This document shows, piece after piece, positions 16,583-25,342 of a DNA stretch of 64,000 bases. The DNA is taken from NCBI RefSeq assembly GCF_002018875.1, contig NZ_MVOL01000014.1, positions 1 through 64,000 on the forward strand, read 5' to 3'. This DNA is from Pseudomonas sp. MF4836 (lineage in GTDB: Bacteria > Pseudomonadota > Gammaproteobacteria > Pseudomonadales > Pseudomonadaceae). The number at the start of each line of letters is the position of its first letter. Position 1 is the first letter of the stretch. The notes under the pieces were generated by a model. The model was given only the letters and a program-made list of their open reading frames with translations, was not told the DNA's origin and did not search any database. The position numbers and the translations under genes were made by a program.

Positions 16583-17560
16583 TCAGCTCGGCGACAACAG
16601 CACCCAGTAGCCATTGAGATGGGTCTTGGCCACCACCGGGTAAGTCTGCACCAGCATGTTCAAAGTCCGACCCGTATCGTTCAGCGGGTAGGAGCCGGAG
16701 ATGGGCAGGTCGGCAATGGCCGGGTCGCAGCGCACCAGGCCCCGGCGATAACGCGCCAGTTCGCTGAGAAAGTCCGCCAGGCGCATTTTGTCGGCCAGGA
16801 GCATGCCCTGGGTCCAGGCCAGGGCAGCGCTGTCGATGGCTTGCAGGCCTTCGAAGGCGAGGGCGGAGAAGGCGCTGCGCTGCCCGGCCTGGACGATCAG
16901 AGGGGGCATTGCTCCGGCGCCGGCCAAGGCCACGCGGACTGCACCTTCGACCACCGCCAGCAGGGTTCGCGAAGGTTCTTCACGCACGCTGAAGCGCGTG
17001 CCCAGGGCCTGCATGCGACCTTGCGCAGTCGCCACCAGGAAAGGCCGCGGGTTGGAGCGGTTGTCGACCGCGGTGTCGACGAAAATCTCGCCACGGCGCA
17101 ACAGCACCAGGCGTTGCTGGGCGTCGAAGCGCACATCCACCGCCGAGTCTGTATTGAGGGTCAGCCGGGTGCCGTCCACCAGGGTCAGGTGCCGTTGCTG
17201 GCCGACCTGCGAGCGGTAATCGGCGGTCCATTGTTGCCATTCGGCGAGCTGCCAGGCGCTCCAGCCCGCCGGCACCAGGGCCAGCAGCGCCGCCAGTTTG
17301 CCCAGCGCCGCCCTGCGGCCCGGGTTTTGAGGGCGGTCGAGGCAAGACATCGCCACCGTCGGCGGCAGCCCGCCGAACTTGCCCAGCAACTGTTCGGCAC
17401 GCTCCCAGGCTCGCTGGCATTCGGCGCTGCTGGTGCGCCAACGTTCCCAGGCGGCGTGGTCCTGGGCCGAGACCTCGCCTTCGTGCAGACGCATCAGCCA
17501 TTCGGCGGCTTCTTCAAGTACTTGCGGGTCGATGATCGACGCCTTGCTGGCCATGGGCAT
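16583..17560 (-). CDS. FecR-family anti-sigma factor / sigma regulator
   Basis: About 325 residues. The N-terminal DUF4880-type cytoplasmic domain includes AAEWLMRLHEGEVSAQDHAAWERW, which binds the sigma factor. One membrane segment lies near residues 85-105. The periplasmic FecR domain contains LVDGTRLTLNTDSAVDVRF and FLVATAQGRMQALGTRFSV. It transmits occupancy of the STN receptor to the adjacent sigma factor. ATG at 17560 overlaps the sigma stop (TGATG) and is preferred; a second ATG lies two codons on. The open frame continues upstream inside the sigma gene without meaning. Confidence 0.92.
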   Translation of the reverse strand: MPMASKASIIDPQVLEEAAEWLMRLHEGEVSAQDHAAWERWRTSSAECQRAWERAEQLLGKFGGLPPTVAMSCLDRPQNPGRRAALGKLAALLALVPAGWSAWQLAEWQQWTADYRSQVGQQRHLTLVDGTRLTLNTDSAVDVRFDAQQRLVLLRRGEIFVDTAVDNRSNPRPFLVATAQGRMQALGTRFSVREEPSRTLLAVVEGAVRVALAGAGAMPPLIVQAGQRSAFSALAFEGLQAIDSAALAWTQGMLLADKMRLADFLSELARYRRGLVRCDPAIADLPISGSYPLNDTGRTLNMLVQTYPVVAKTHLNGYWVLLSPS

Positions 17561-18075
17561 CAGTCCACCAGGCTCAGGCACTGCAAGAAGGCCTGTTTCA
17601 TATAGCGTTTGACGGTGATCAGCGACACCCCGAGCTGGCTGGCGATGTCGTCGTATTTCAAGCCGCCGATCTGCGACAGCAGAAACGCACGCTTGACCAG
17701 GCGCGGCAAGGCGTCGAGCAGGGCGTCGATTTCATGCAGGGTTTCCAGTACCAGCAAACGCTGTTCGGGTGACGGCACCTCGGGCTCCGGCAACTGCGCC
17801 AGGGCGCTGAGGTAGGCTCGTTCCAGTGCCTTGCGTTGATACCAGTTGACCAGGATCCCGCGCGCGACACAGCTCAGGTAGGCGCGTGGTTCCTCGATGA
17901 TCTCCACCCGCGAGGCGAGGATCCGGGTGAAGGTGTCGTGCACCAGGTCGGCCGCATCCATGGCATTGCCCAGCTTCCTGTGCAGGCGCGTGTACAACCA
18001 GTTGTGATGACCACTGTAAAGCGCCTCGACAGTGCGCCTGTGGGTCTGGAGGCCTGCGGGCAGGGAATCGCTCAT
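17560..18075 (-). CDS. ECF RNA polymerase sigma factor, FecI type
   Basis: A 171-residue sigma-70 family protein. Region 2 contains NAMDAADLVHDTFTRIL and PRAYLSCVARGILVNWYQR; region 4 contains GLKYDDIASQLGVSLITVKRYMKQA. It would direct transcription of the TonB receptor at 14052-16478 once released from the FecR protein. Gene order sigma-fecR-receptor on one strand is classical for iron-starvation sigma factors. A Fur-box-like sequence lies just upstream at about 18096-18119. Confidence 0.93.
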   Translation of the reverse strand: MSDSLPAGLQTHRRTVEALYSGHHNWLYTRLHRKLGNAMDAADLVHDTFTRILASRVEIIEEPRAYLSCVARGILVNWYQRKALERAYLSALAQLPEPEVPSPEQRLLVLETLHEIDALLDALPRLVKRAFLLSQIGGLKYDDIASQLGVSLITVKRYMKQAFLQCLSLVD

Positions 18076-18095
18076 GGACGGCTATTTTTGAGAGT

Positions 18096-18119
18096 GAGAA
18101 GTATTCCCAATGCTAATTT
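18096..18119 (-). promoter_or_regulatory. Fur-box-like element upstream of the sigma gene
   Basis: On the minus strand the sequence reads AAATTAGCATTGGGAATACT then TCTC, with the AT-rich GAAT...TTCTC symmetry common in Pseudomonas Fur sites. It lies about 20-45 bp before the sigma start codon. Iron repression of FecI-type sigma genes by Fur is well known. The match is partial. Confidence 0.4.
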
Positions 18120-18139
18120 ACAGCCCGCTGCGGGCGCAA

Positions 18140-18160
18140 GGAGGATCTGGGGGATCCTCC
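18140..18160 (-). terminator. Hairpin downstream of the copper gene cluster
   Basis: GGAGGATC pairs perfectly with GATCCTCC across a 5-base loop, and a second CCCGC/GCGGG stem follows at about 18123-18136. It lies between the end of the copper-associated gene and the sigma gene, both on the minus strand, where a terminator is expected. The T-tract after it is poor, so efficiency is uncertain. Confidence 0.45.
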
Positions 18161-18246
18161 CAACGGAGCGGGCCTGACGCGGCGTCGACCAGCCGGCGGC
18201 CAGGCGGCAGATCAGCACAGGCTCAGTTCATGAACCGGGTGCTCAA

Positions 18247-18678
18247 TCAATGGCCTTGATGAGCCGGATCCTGCTCGACCTGCATCACGCCTTTGAACAG
18301 CGCCAGTTGCTTGACCCGGGCCGGGGGCAGGGCGCTTTCGGCCTGGATCACTGCCTGGCTCATGTGGCCTGCAGCCTCAGGCGTCAAGCCGGCGCTGCGC
18401 AGGGTCGCAGGGTCGAGTAACGAGTCTCCGGCGCAGAGCACCACCCGCCAACCGCTGGCGCTTTTGCTGAGCAGTGCCCGGCCGCCGCGCTGGCCCTGGG
18501 TCCAGCCGGCGACGGCGTGCTCGCCTTCGACCGTCACCGGCCCGACATCCAGCGCCGCGTCGGGGCGTTCCCAGGTGTGGCGCATCAGGTGTTCGATGCT
18601 TTGCTGGTCGGCGGCATTGTCGGCCAGGACCGCAGTGGAGAGGCTGCCCAGCAGCAGTAACAAGGGGGCAAATTTCAT
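18247..18678 (-). CDS. Copper uptake system-associated periplasmic protein
   Basis: A 143-residue protein with signal peptide MKFAPLLLLLGSLSTAVLA, hence periplasmic. The mature part has HLMRHTWERPDAALDVGPV, GWTQGQRGGRALLSK and VLCAGDSLL, recalling a family annotated as copper uptake system-associated and found next to copper TonB receptors in Pseudomonas. The start at 18678 has GGAAA spaced correctly upstream; the longer frame to 18744 overlaps the receptor gene and lacks a signal-like N terminus. Metal assignment rests on context. Confidence 0.7.
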   Translation of the reverse strand: MKFAPLLLLLGSLSTAVLADNAADQQSIEHLMRHTWERPDAALDVGPVTVEGEHAVAGWTQGQRGGRALLSKSASGWRVVLCAGDSLLDPATLRSAGLTPEAAGHMSQAVIQAESALPPARVKQLALFKGVMQVEQDPAHQGH

Positions 18679-18740
18679 GGGGTGTTTCCTCGAGTCGAGG
18701 CCACCGGCGACAGGCCGGCAGCGAAGGGGGTAGCGGTAGG

Positions 18741-20663
18741 TCAAAAGCCCAGTTTCAGTCCCAGTTGCGCCGACGTGCCGGGCATCGGGTAGCCGGTGCG
18801 GTAGGCGTAGTCACGGTCGAACAGGTTTTCAACGGCGACAAACACTTCGCCGACCTTGCCCAGGGCCGGCACTGCGTGCCCGACCCGCAGGTTGACCACG
18901 GTGAAGCTTGAAACCTGGGAGAAGTTGTTCGCCCCGGCCGTGCGTTCTTCGGCCAGTACATACATGCCGCGCTGGTACTGGGCATCGGTGCTGAAGCGCC
19001 AGGGGCCGGTTTCGTAAGTGGTCCCCAGCGACAGCGATTGCCGGGGGGCGTAGGGCAGGGTCTTCAGCGATGGCTGGAGCCAGGTGTAGCCGACAAAGCT
19101 GCTCCAGCTATCGGTCCAGCGCTGTTGCCAGGTGGCTTCGGCGCCTTTGATCTGGTAGTCCCCGAGGTTGATGAATGAAGGCCGTGAAACCGCCGGCGGG
19201 AAGGCGAACAGGTAGCGGTCCTGGAGTTTGTCCTTGAACAGCGCCAGGTCCAGGGTCGTGCGATCGAAGAGGTTGAACTTGACCCCGAACTCCCGGTGAT
19301 CCAGTTGCTCCGGCTTCAATTCGCGCCAGGTGTCGCCCAGGGCTGGAATCAGATTCGCCATCACCGGCGCCCCCAGGCCCGGGTAGTTGATGCCCCGCGA
19401 CCGGTTCAGGCGAAACTCCAGCTGGCTGCTGGACAGCAGCAACCCGGCATGGGGCGCAGTCGCGCTTTCGAACACGTTGTGGTCGTAGGTGCGCACCCCG
19501 GCCGAGGGCGTCAGGGTCCAGTCCTGATTCAGCTCGAAAGCCTGGCTCAGGGCCAGGTGCGGCGAGATCACGCGCAGGGTCGGCGCATCGAAGTCGGCGC
19601 GGGGCGCGGGGGCAACACGCTTGTAGGCCACGCTGCCCTTGCTCTCATCAATGTCCAGGCCCAGCGCCACTTCGCCGTTGCGCCAGGGGCGCAGGGTTTC
19701 TTCCCAGCGCAGCCCTTGCAGGGTGAAATCGCTGATGGTGTCGCCGTCGAGGCCTTGTTGCTCCAACGCACTGCCCCGTCCCTGGTTGTGGTAGAGCTTG
19801 ACGCTGCCGTCGCCCCACTCGTAGCCATGGTCGAGGGACACCGACGCCAGGGTGCCACGGGTATTGAAGTGGCCGGTCTTGGTTTCGGGCCGGCCTTTCT
19901 GTCCCGGGTCCGAGGCCTGGTTGTTGGCGTGCAGCAGCAACAGGCCGGCGCTCCAGTTGTCGTTCAAGCGGTAGCCGATCCGCGCCAGGCCATTGTTCAG
20001 GCGGCCATCGCCATCCGCCCGGTCCCCGTCGGAATGGGCCGCGCCCTGGGCCAGCAGATAATCCCAGTCGCCACTGCGGCCGATCAGCGATGCCTGCTCG
20101 GTGGCGGTGCGAGAACTGCCGCCGCTGAGTTGCAGTTCGCCGTGCTGGTTGTCCAAAGCGTCGGCGGTGCGTGGGGTCAGGTCGATGGCGGCAAAGGTGT
20201 TGCCGAACTTCTGCGGCTGCGGGCCCTTGTAGACGTTGATGCTCTGCATCGCATTGATCGGCAGCAGGTCCAGCAGCGGGTGGCCCCACACGCCCATGTA
20301 GAAAGGTACGCCGTCGATGTAAGTCTTGATTTCGCTGCCCGGCCGGCTGGCTCCCATGCCGCGGATATACACCGCGCCGCCTTCGGCACCGCCAAACGAA
20401 CCCACCGGGTTGAAGCGTGAAACCGTGACCCCAGGCGTCCGCCGCAGGGCTGATGCCAGGTCCAGGGCGTTGAGGTCGCGGATCTGTTGCTGGCCGACCA
20501 CGGTGGTCAGGCTGGCAAATGAATCGACGCTGTTCTGGTCGATCACCGAGGAACCGATGACCGGCGTTGCCGGCAGTTCCAGGCTCTGGTCTTGTGCCTT
20601 CGCCGCGACGCTGGCGCCCCATAGCGTCAGGGATAAACCGTAGCAAATTGCCTTGTTTGTCAT
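18741..20663 (-). CDS. TonB-dependent outer-membrane receptor, probably copper-related
   Basis: A 640-residue receptor without an STN domain. A signal peptide ends near AAKAQDQSLEL. The plug has VYIRGMGASRPGSEIKTYIDGVPFY and NVYKGPQPQKFGNTFAAIDL; the barrel ends QLGLKLGF. The Ser-Arg-Pro-Gly-rich plug loops replace the usual RGF motif. Flanking genes (copper uptake-associated protein and DUF2946) are typical partners of copper receptors, so copper uptake is the best guess; another metal or an organic ligand remains possible. It lies about 60 bp upstream of the periplasmic gene on the same strand. Confidence 0.8.
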   Translation of the reverse strand: MTNKAICYGLSLTLWGASVAAKAQDQSLELPATPVIGSSVIDQNSVDSFASLTTVVGQQQIRDLNALDLASALRRTPGVTVSRFNPVGSFGGAEGGAVYIRGMGASRPGSEIKTYIDGVPFYMGVWGHPLLDLLPINAMQSINVYKGPQPQKFGNTFAAIDLTPRTADALDNQHGELQLSGGSSRTATEQASLIGRSGDWDYLLAQGAAHSDGDRADGDGRLNNGLARIGYRLNDNWSAGLLLLHANNQASDPGQKGRPETKTGHFNTRGTLASVSLDHGYEWGDGSVKLYHNQGRGSALEQQGLDGDTISDFTLQGLRWEETLRPWRNGEVALGLDIDESKGSVAYKRVAPAPRADFDAPTLRVISPHLALSQAFELNQDWTLTPSAGVRTYDHNVFESATAPHAGLLLSSSQLEFRLNRSRGINYPGLGAPVMANLIPALGDTWRELKPEQLDHREFGVKFNLFDRTTLDLALFKDKLQDRYLFAFPPAVSRPSFINLGDYQIKGAEATWQQRWTDSWSSFVGYTWLQPSLKTLPYAPRQSLSLGTTYETGPWRFSTDAQYQRGMYVLAEERTAGANNFSQVSSFTVVNLRVGHAVPALGKVGEVFVAVENLFDRDYAYRTGYPMPGTSAQLGLKLGF

Positions 20664-20918
20664 GCCTTGCGTTCCTTGTCATGCACCCGGGCCGATGCCC
20701 ATGCAGCCGCACCGGCCAGTGGTTTGATGCTTGATACTTTCCAGCTGCGGCGCACTCGGCGCCGCAGGCGAGGGTGTGATCAGGGTTGGAAAGGGTCAGC
20801 AGCGCGCGCACCGAGGCGGGCCCGAGGGCCGGCAAGTGGCGCTATCGGCGTGACGGCACCGGGTGCCCGGCAAGACGCACGGACACAGGCGAAGTCAGGC
20901 CGCGATGACCCTGATCGA

Positions 20919-21308
20919 TCAGTGCAAGGGGGAGGCGCGAGGGTTGGCCGAGGGCCAGGAATAGCGGGGCGGGGCTTTACTGCGGGTTTCAACGGGACGG
21001 CGCTGGACTTTACGCGAGCGCATCAGCCAGGCCAGGCAGACAAAAAATACAATACCGAGGGTAATGGAACTGCACATCGGGCAGTTGAAGGTACTGGCCC
21101 AGTCGCTCTGGGCCTGTGTCGCCGGATCAGCGGCGAGGTCGCTGAGGCCGGAACCGGAGGTGGACACCGAACAGAACTGCCCCCCGAGGCCGTTGAGCGT
21201 GAGACCGCTCATCTGTCCGTGAGCAATGCCGCAGGCCAATAGATTGAACAAGACGCAGGCATACAGCATCCAGGCAATCAGCGAGCGGTCGGTGGGGGTT
21301 CGTTCCAT
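20919..21308 (-). CDS. DUF2946 family small membrane protein
   Basis: A 129-residue protein beginning MERTPTDRSLIAWMLYACVLFNLLACGIAHGQ, with a hydrophobic N-terminal segment. A central FNCPMCSSITLG with a CxxC pair is followed by a second membrane helix (VFFVCLAWLM). DUF2946 proteins have this N-terminal segment and Cys-rich centre and are often encoded beside copper or cobalt TonB receptors. Function unknown; the CxxC could bind a metal. It is first in the minus-strand set with the receptor and periplasmic protein, though 255 bp separate it from the receptor. Confidence 0.75.
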   Translation of the reverse strand: MERTPTDRSLIAWMLYACVLFNLLACGIAHGQMSGLTLNGLGGQFCSVSTSGSGLSDLAADPATQAQSDWASTFNCPMCSSITLGIVFFVCLAWLMRSRKVQRRPVETRSKAPPRYSWPSANPRASPLH

Positions 21309-21430
21309 GGCGCGAACTCTAGCACCGGACTTCGAGCAGAGAAAGTGTCCGTCTCCCTGGTCCAGGAGGCCCGATACCTGGCGATAGCGCTCCTCTGACT
21401 ACTCATTCGCGCTCTATTGATATGCAATAA

Positions 21431-21458
21431 AGGTATTTAAATTAAGTTTCTTATACCT
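21431..21458 (+). promoter_or_regulatory. Inverted repeat in the AT-rich promoter of the TauD operon
   Basis: AGGTAT and ATACCT are separated by 16 bases in a strongly AT-rich stretch about 50-80 bp before the dioxygenase ATG. Sulfur-starvation genes of this kind are usually activated by CysB-type LysR regulators that bind long AT-rich sites. The repeat is a candidate operator; the specific regulator is inference. Confidence 0.35.
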
Positions 21459-21507
21459 CTAAAGTTCTCCTATTCAGTCAGCCGCCGCTTACGGAGTCGG
21501 AGTTCTC

Positions 21508-22401
21508 ATGCCAGCAGCCTCCCTCGTTTCAACCTCTGCCATTGCCGCCCAATCGTTTGAAGTACGCCCGTTCTCCGGACGGGTCGGCGCCGAGATCCTG
21601 GGGCTGGACCTGTCCTTGCCGCTCAATGAGCTCGATTTTGCCCGCGTGCACCAGGCCCACCTGGACCATCACGTGGTGGTGTTTCGCGATCAACGCATCA
21701 CGCCGCAGCAGCAAATCGATTTCAGCCGCCGTTTCGGGGTGTTGCAGATTCATGTGCTCAAGCAGTTCCTGCTGCACAACCACCCGGAAATCCTGATCGT
21801 TTCCAACATCGTCGAAGACGGCCAGCCGATCGGCCTGGGGGACGCCGGCAAGTACTGGCATTCGGACCTTTCCTATAAGGAACTGCCGAGCCTGGGCTCG
21901 ATGCTGCATGCCCAGGAATTGCCCAGCGAAGGCGGCGACACGCTGTTTGCCGATATGCACCTGGCCTGGGACACCTTGCCGCAACACCTGCGCGAGGCGG
22001 TCGAGGGCCGCTCAGCGGTGCACAGTTACACCGCGCGCTACAGCGAGGGGCATAACGCCGCGAGTTGGCGTCCCACGCTGACCGCCGAGCAACTGGCCCA
22101 GGTGGTGGAAGTCAGCCATCCGATCGTGCGCGTGCATCCGGAAACCGGACGCAAGGCGCTGTTTGTCAGTGAGGGGTTTACCACCCATATCGTCGGGTTG
22201 CCGGCCGATGAGAGTCGCCAGTTGCTGACCGAACTCTATGCCCACAGCGTGCGGGCCGAGCATGTCTACCGACATCAGTGGCAGGCCCATGACCTGGTGT
22301 TCTGGGACAACCGCTCGCTGATCCACCTGGCTGCCGGATGCCCGGCACAGCTACGCCGCAAACTGTTTCGCACCACCATCCAGGGTGATGCGCCGTTCTG
22401 A
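21508..22401 (+). CDS. TauD/TfdA family Fe(II)/2-oxoglutarate dioxygenase
   Basis: 297 residues. The metal-binding HxD is in KYWHSDLSY, the distal His is in DNRSLIHLAAG, and the 2-oxoglutarate-binding Arg is in RRKLFRTTIQGDAPF. The ELPSEGGDTLFADM block is typical of the family. TauD enzymes hydroxylate the carbon next to sulfonate, sulfate ester or similar groups, releasing sulfite or sulfate. The next three genes encode a TauABC/SsuABC-type importer, so an organosulfur compound is the likely substrate. Order (oxygenase first, binding protein last) differs from tauABCD, so I do not call it tauD. Confidence 0.88.
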   Translation: MPAASLVSTSAIAAQSFEVRPFSGRVGAEILGLDLSLPLNELDFARVHQAHLDHHVVVFRDQRITPQQQIDFSRRFGVLQIHVLKQFLLHNHPEILIVSNIVEDGQPIGLGDAGKYWHSDLSYKELPSLGSMLHAQELPSEGGDTLFADMHLAWDTLPQHLREAVEGRSAVHSYTARYSEGHNAASWRPTLTAEQLAQVVEVSHPIVRVHPETGRKALFVSEGFTTHIVGLPADESRQLLTELYAHSVRAEHVYRHQWQAHDLVFWDNRSLIHLAAGCPAQLRRKLFRTTIQGDAPF

Positions 22402-22416
22402 CCTGGGAGCTTTTCC

Positions 22417-23298
22417 ATGAACGTTGTTCTGCAAGGCCACACGGCCAGCAAAAGCCCGGTCACCCGGCACCTTGATCCAGCGGCAGCCGAGCCGCTGCTG
22501 CAGGTGCAAAATGTCAGCCTCGAATACCGCACCGCCAAGCGCGTGGTGCGCGCCACCCACCAAGTCAGTTTTGAAATCGATCCGGGCGACCGTTTCGTGC
22601 TGCTCGGTCCCTCAGGATGTGGCAAGTCGACGCTGCTCAAGGCCGTGGCCGGGTTTATCACGCCCAGCGAAGGGCTGATTCGCCTGGCCGGCGCCGAAGT
22701 GACCCAACCCGGGCCGGATCGGATTGTGGTGTTCCAGGAGTTCGACCAACTGCCACCGTGGAAGACCGTGATCCAAAACGTGATGTTTCCGTTATTGGCG
22801 TCTCGCACCCTGAAGGGCAAGGAGGCCAGGGAACGGGCCCATTACTACCTGGCCAAAGTCGGCCTCAGCGCATTCGCCGATGCTTACCCGCACACCCTGT
22901 CCGGTGGCATGAAAGCCCGGGTCGCCATCGCCCGTGCCCTGGCCATGCAGCCCAAGATCCTGTTGATGGATGAGCCCTTTGCCGCCCTCGATGCCCTGAC
23001 CCGACGCAAGATGCAGGAGGAACTGCTGCAACTGTGGGACGAGGTGCAATTCACTTTGATGTTCGTCACTCACTCGATAGAAGAGGCGCTGGTGGTGGGG
23101 AACCGGATTCTCCTGCTGTCACCGCACCCCGGACGGGTACGGGCCGAGATCAACAGCCACGAATATGACCTGCAGAGCCTGGGTGGCGTGGGTTTCCAGA
23201 ACACCGCGCAGCGTATTCACCGGTTGTTGTTCAACGAGGAGGAGGGCAGTGCACCTGTGTCCGAGCTGAACTTCCAGGACCTGCGCATTGCGTACTGA
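22417..23298 (+). CDS. ABC transporter ATP-binding protein, TauB/SsuB type
   Basis: 293 residues. Walker A is GPSGCGKST (about 64-72), the signature is LSGGMKARVAIARA and Walker B is ILLMDEPFAALD. The Q loop FQEFDQLPPWKTV is the form seen in nitrate/sulfonate/taurine importers. It drives uptake through the next-door permease and starts 16 bp after the dioxygenase stop. An N-terminal extension of about 25 residues precedes the nucleotide-binding domain. Confidence 0.93.
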   Translation: MNVVLQGHTASKSPVTRHLDPAAAEPLLQVQNVSLEYRTAKRVVRATHQVSFEIDPGDRFVLLGPSGCGKSTLLKAVAGFITPSEGLIRLAGAEVTQPGPDRIVVFQEFDQLPPWKTVIQNVMFPLLASRTLKGKEARERAHYYLAKVGLSAFADAYPHTLSGGMKARVAIARALAMQPKILLMDEPFAALDALTRRKMQEELLQLWDEVQFTLMFVTHSIEEALVVGNRILLLSPHPGRVRAEINSHEYDLQSLGGVGFQNTAQRIHRLLFNEEEGSAPVSELNFQDLRIAY

Positions 23299-23349
23299 AG
23301 CCTGGCCTTGCGCGGCGTAACGCGCTACCGATCTCAAGAGAATCCCAGC

Positions 23350-24216
23350 ATGAGCCTTACCCGTCCTGTGCGTGAAGAATACGAAGTCGCGCTGGAGCCA
23401 TTTACCCAGCACGACCTGACCCGCGATATCCCCTGGCCACTGCGTATCTGGCAACTGGGCTGGGTGCGCAAGAGCCTGATCCTGATTGTCCTGGCGGTGC
23501 TCTGGGAAGTGGCTGCTCGAGTGCAGGACAACGACCTGTTGCTGCCCAGCTTCCTGCAGACCGCCGCCGCCTTCTACGACGGCATGCTCAGCGGCGAGTT
23601 GCCGGGCAAGGTCTGGATCTCCCTGACCGTGCTGCTCCAGGGATACGTGATCGGCATCGTGCTCGCGTTTGCGCTGACCACCCTTGCGGTTTCGACCCAG
23701 CTGGGACGCGACCTGCTGGACACCCTGACCGCGATGTTCAACCCGCTGCCGGCCATTGCCTTGCTGCCGCTGTCACTGCTGTGGTTTGGCCTGGGGCAGA
23801 ACAGCTTGATTTTTGTCCTGGTGCACTCAGTGCTGTGGCCGCAGGCGCTCAATACCTATGCCGGCTTTCGCGGGGTGTCGGAAACCCAGCGCATGGCCGG
23901 GCGCAATTACGGGCTCAAGGGCCTGCGCCTGGTCTGGTACATCCTGATTCCGGCAGCGCTGCCGTCGATTCTTTCCGGCCTGAAAATCGGCTGGGCCTTC
24001 GCCTGGCGCACCCTGATCGCCGCCGAGCTGGTGTTTGGCGCATCGTCGGGCAAGGGCGGGCTGGGTTGGTACATCTTCCAGAACCGGAACGAGCTGTACA
24101 CCGACAAGGTGTTCGCCGGGTTGGCAGCGGTGATTCTGATCGGGCTGCTGGTGGAGAACCTGCTGTTCGCCAATGTCGAGCGCCTGACTGTAAAGCGTTG
24201 GGGCATGCAGCGTTGA
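23350..24216 (+). CDS. ABC transporter permease, TauC/SsuC type
   Basis: About 288 residues with six hydrophobic segments after a cytoplasmic N terminus. The coupling-helix EAA-like region reads AGRNYGLKGLRLVWYILIPAALPSILSGLKIGWAFAWR in sections (about residues 180-217), typical of the BPD_transp_1 domain. ATG 23350 (MSLTRPVREEY) follows an AAGAGAA ribosome site; the open frame 14 codons upstream is unlikely. It forms the inner-membrane channel with the adjacent ATPase. Confidence 0.92.
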   Translation: MSLTRPVREEYEVALEPFTQHDLTRDIPWPLRIWQLGWVRKSLILIVLAVLWEVAARVQDNDLLLPSFLQTAAAFYDGMLSGELPGKVWISLTVLLQGYVIGIVLAFALTTLAVSTQLGRDLLDTLTAMFNPLPAIALLPLSLLWFGLGQNSLIFVLVHSVLWPQALNTYAGFRGVSETQRMAGRNYGLKGLRLVWYILIPAALPSILSGLKIGWAFAWRTLIAAELVFGASSGKGGLGWYIFQNRNELYTDKVFAGLAAVILIGLLVENLLFANVERLTVKRWGMQR

Positions 24217-24259
24217 CAGCGCCAACCCCGCCCATTGTTCAATCACCACGAGGTTAATC

Positions 24260-25270
24260 ATGGCCATCACGTACAAACGCAACACCCTGACATTGTTGGC
24301 CGCCACCCTGGGCGCCTTGCTCAGCACTGGTGCCCAGGCCGAGGGCAAGATCAGCATCGCCCAGCAGTTCGGTATCGGTTACCTGATCCTGGATGTGGTG
24401 CGCGACCAGCAACTGATCGAGAAACATGGCAAGGAGCAGGGCCTGGAGATCAAGGTCGACTGGAACAGCATCTCCGGCGCCACCGCAATGAACGAAGCCT
24501 TGCTGGCCGGGGCGCTGGACGTGGTATCGGCCGGCGTACCGCCGATGCTGACCCTCTGGGACCGCACCCGGGGCAAACAGAACGTCAAGGCAATCGCCTC
24601 GCTGGGCTCGATGCCCAACTACCTGCTGACCAACAACCCCGAGGTCAAAAGCCTCAAGGACTTCAGCGACAAGGACCGTATCGCGGTGCCGGCGGCGGGT
24701 GTGGGCTTCCAGTCGCGCACGCTGCAGATCGAAACCGCCAAGCAGTTCGGTAACGACAATTTCAAGAAGTTCGACAACATCTCCGTCAGCCTGGCCCATC
24801 CCGATGCCACGGCGGCCTTGATTGCCGGCGGTTCGGAAATCAATTCGCACTTCTCCAGTCCGCCGTTTCAATACCAGGAACTGGAGAAACCGGGCGTGTA
24901 CAAAGTGCTCAGTTCCTACGACGTACTAGGGGGCCCAGGGACATTCAACGTGCTGTACACCACGGAAAAATTCCACGACCAGAACCCGAAAACCTATAAG
25001 GCCTTTTATGCCGCCCTGGCCGAAGCCGAGCAGATCATCAAGGCCGACAAACCGGCGGCGGCCAAGACTTACATCCGTGTCGAGCAATCCAAGCTGCCCC
25101 TGGCGCTGGTCGAGAAGATCGTCGCCGACCCGGAAATCGATTTCACCGTGGTGCCGCAGCGCACCTTTATCTACGCCGAAAAACTGCAGGAGCTCGGCGT
25201 GCTGAAAAACAAGGCGCAAAGCTGGAAAGACTACTTCTTCGAAGAGGCCCACGGCGGTGCTGGGAGCTGA
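24260..25270 (+). CDS. ABC transporter substrate-binding protein, TauA/SsuA type
   Basis: 336 residues. Signal peptide MAITYKRNTLTLLAATLGAL...AQA with cleavage before EGKIS. The NMT1/SsuA-like fold has ALLAGALDVVSAGVPP and GVGFQSRTLQIETAK in the ligand-binding region. It would capture a small anionic organosulfur ligand in the periplasm. Last gene of the operon, followed by the AT-rich hairpin at 25343-25380. Confidence 0.92.
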   Translation: MAITYKRNTLTLLAATLGALLSTGAQAEGKISIAQQFGIGYLILDVVRDQQLIEKHGKEQGLEIKVDWNSISGATAMNEALLAGALDVVSAGVPPMLTLWDRTRGKQNVKAIASLGSMPNYLLTNNPEVKSLKDFSDKDRIAVPAAGVGFQSRTLQIETAKQFGNDNFKKFDNISVSLAHPDATAALIAGGSEINSHFSSPPFQYQELEKPGVYKVLSSYDVLGGPGTFNVLYTTEKFHDQNPKTYKAFYAALAEAEQIIKADKPAAAKTYIRVEQSKLPLALVEKIVADPEIDFTVVPQRTFIYAEKLQELGVLKNKAQSWKDYFFEEAHGGAGS

Positions 25271-25342
25271 GGGAGAAGGAAGAGGGCGGATCAATTCGCA
25301 GGCGGGAAGGCCGTATTGAAAGGCTCGTATATTTAAGTATTT

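Noticed and set aside
20664..20918. Possible small gene between the copper receptor and the DUF2946 gene
   Set aside because: Only a 70-codon Pro/Arg/Ala-rich minus frame occurs, overlapping the DUF2946 end; it looks like non-coding GC-rich sequence.
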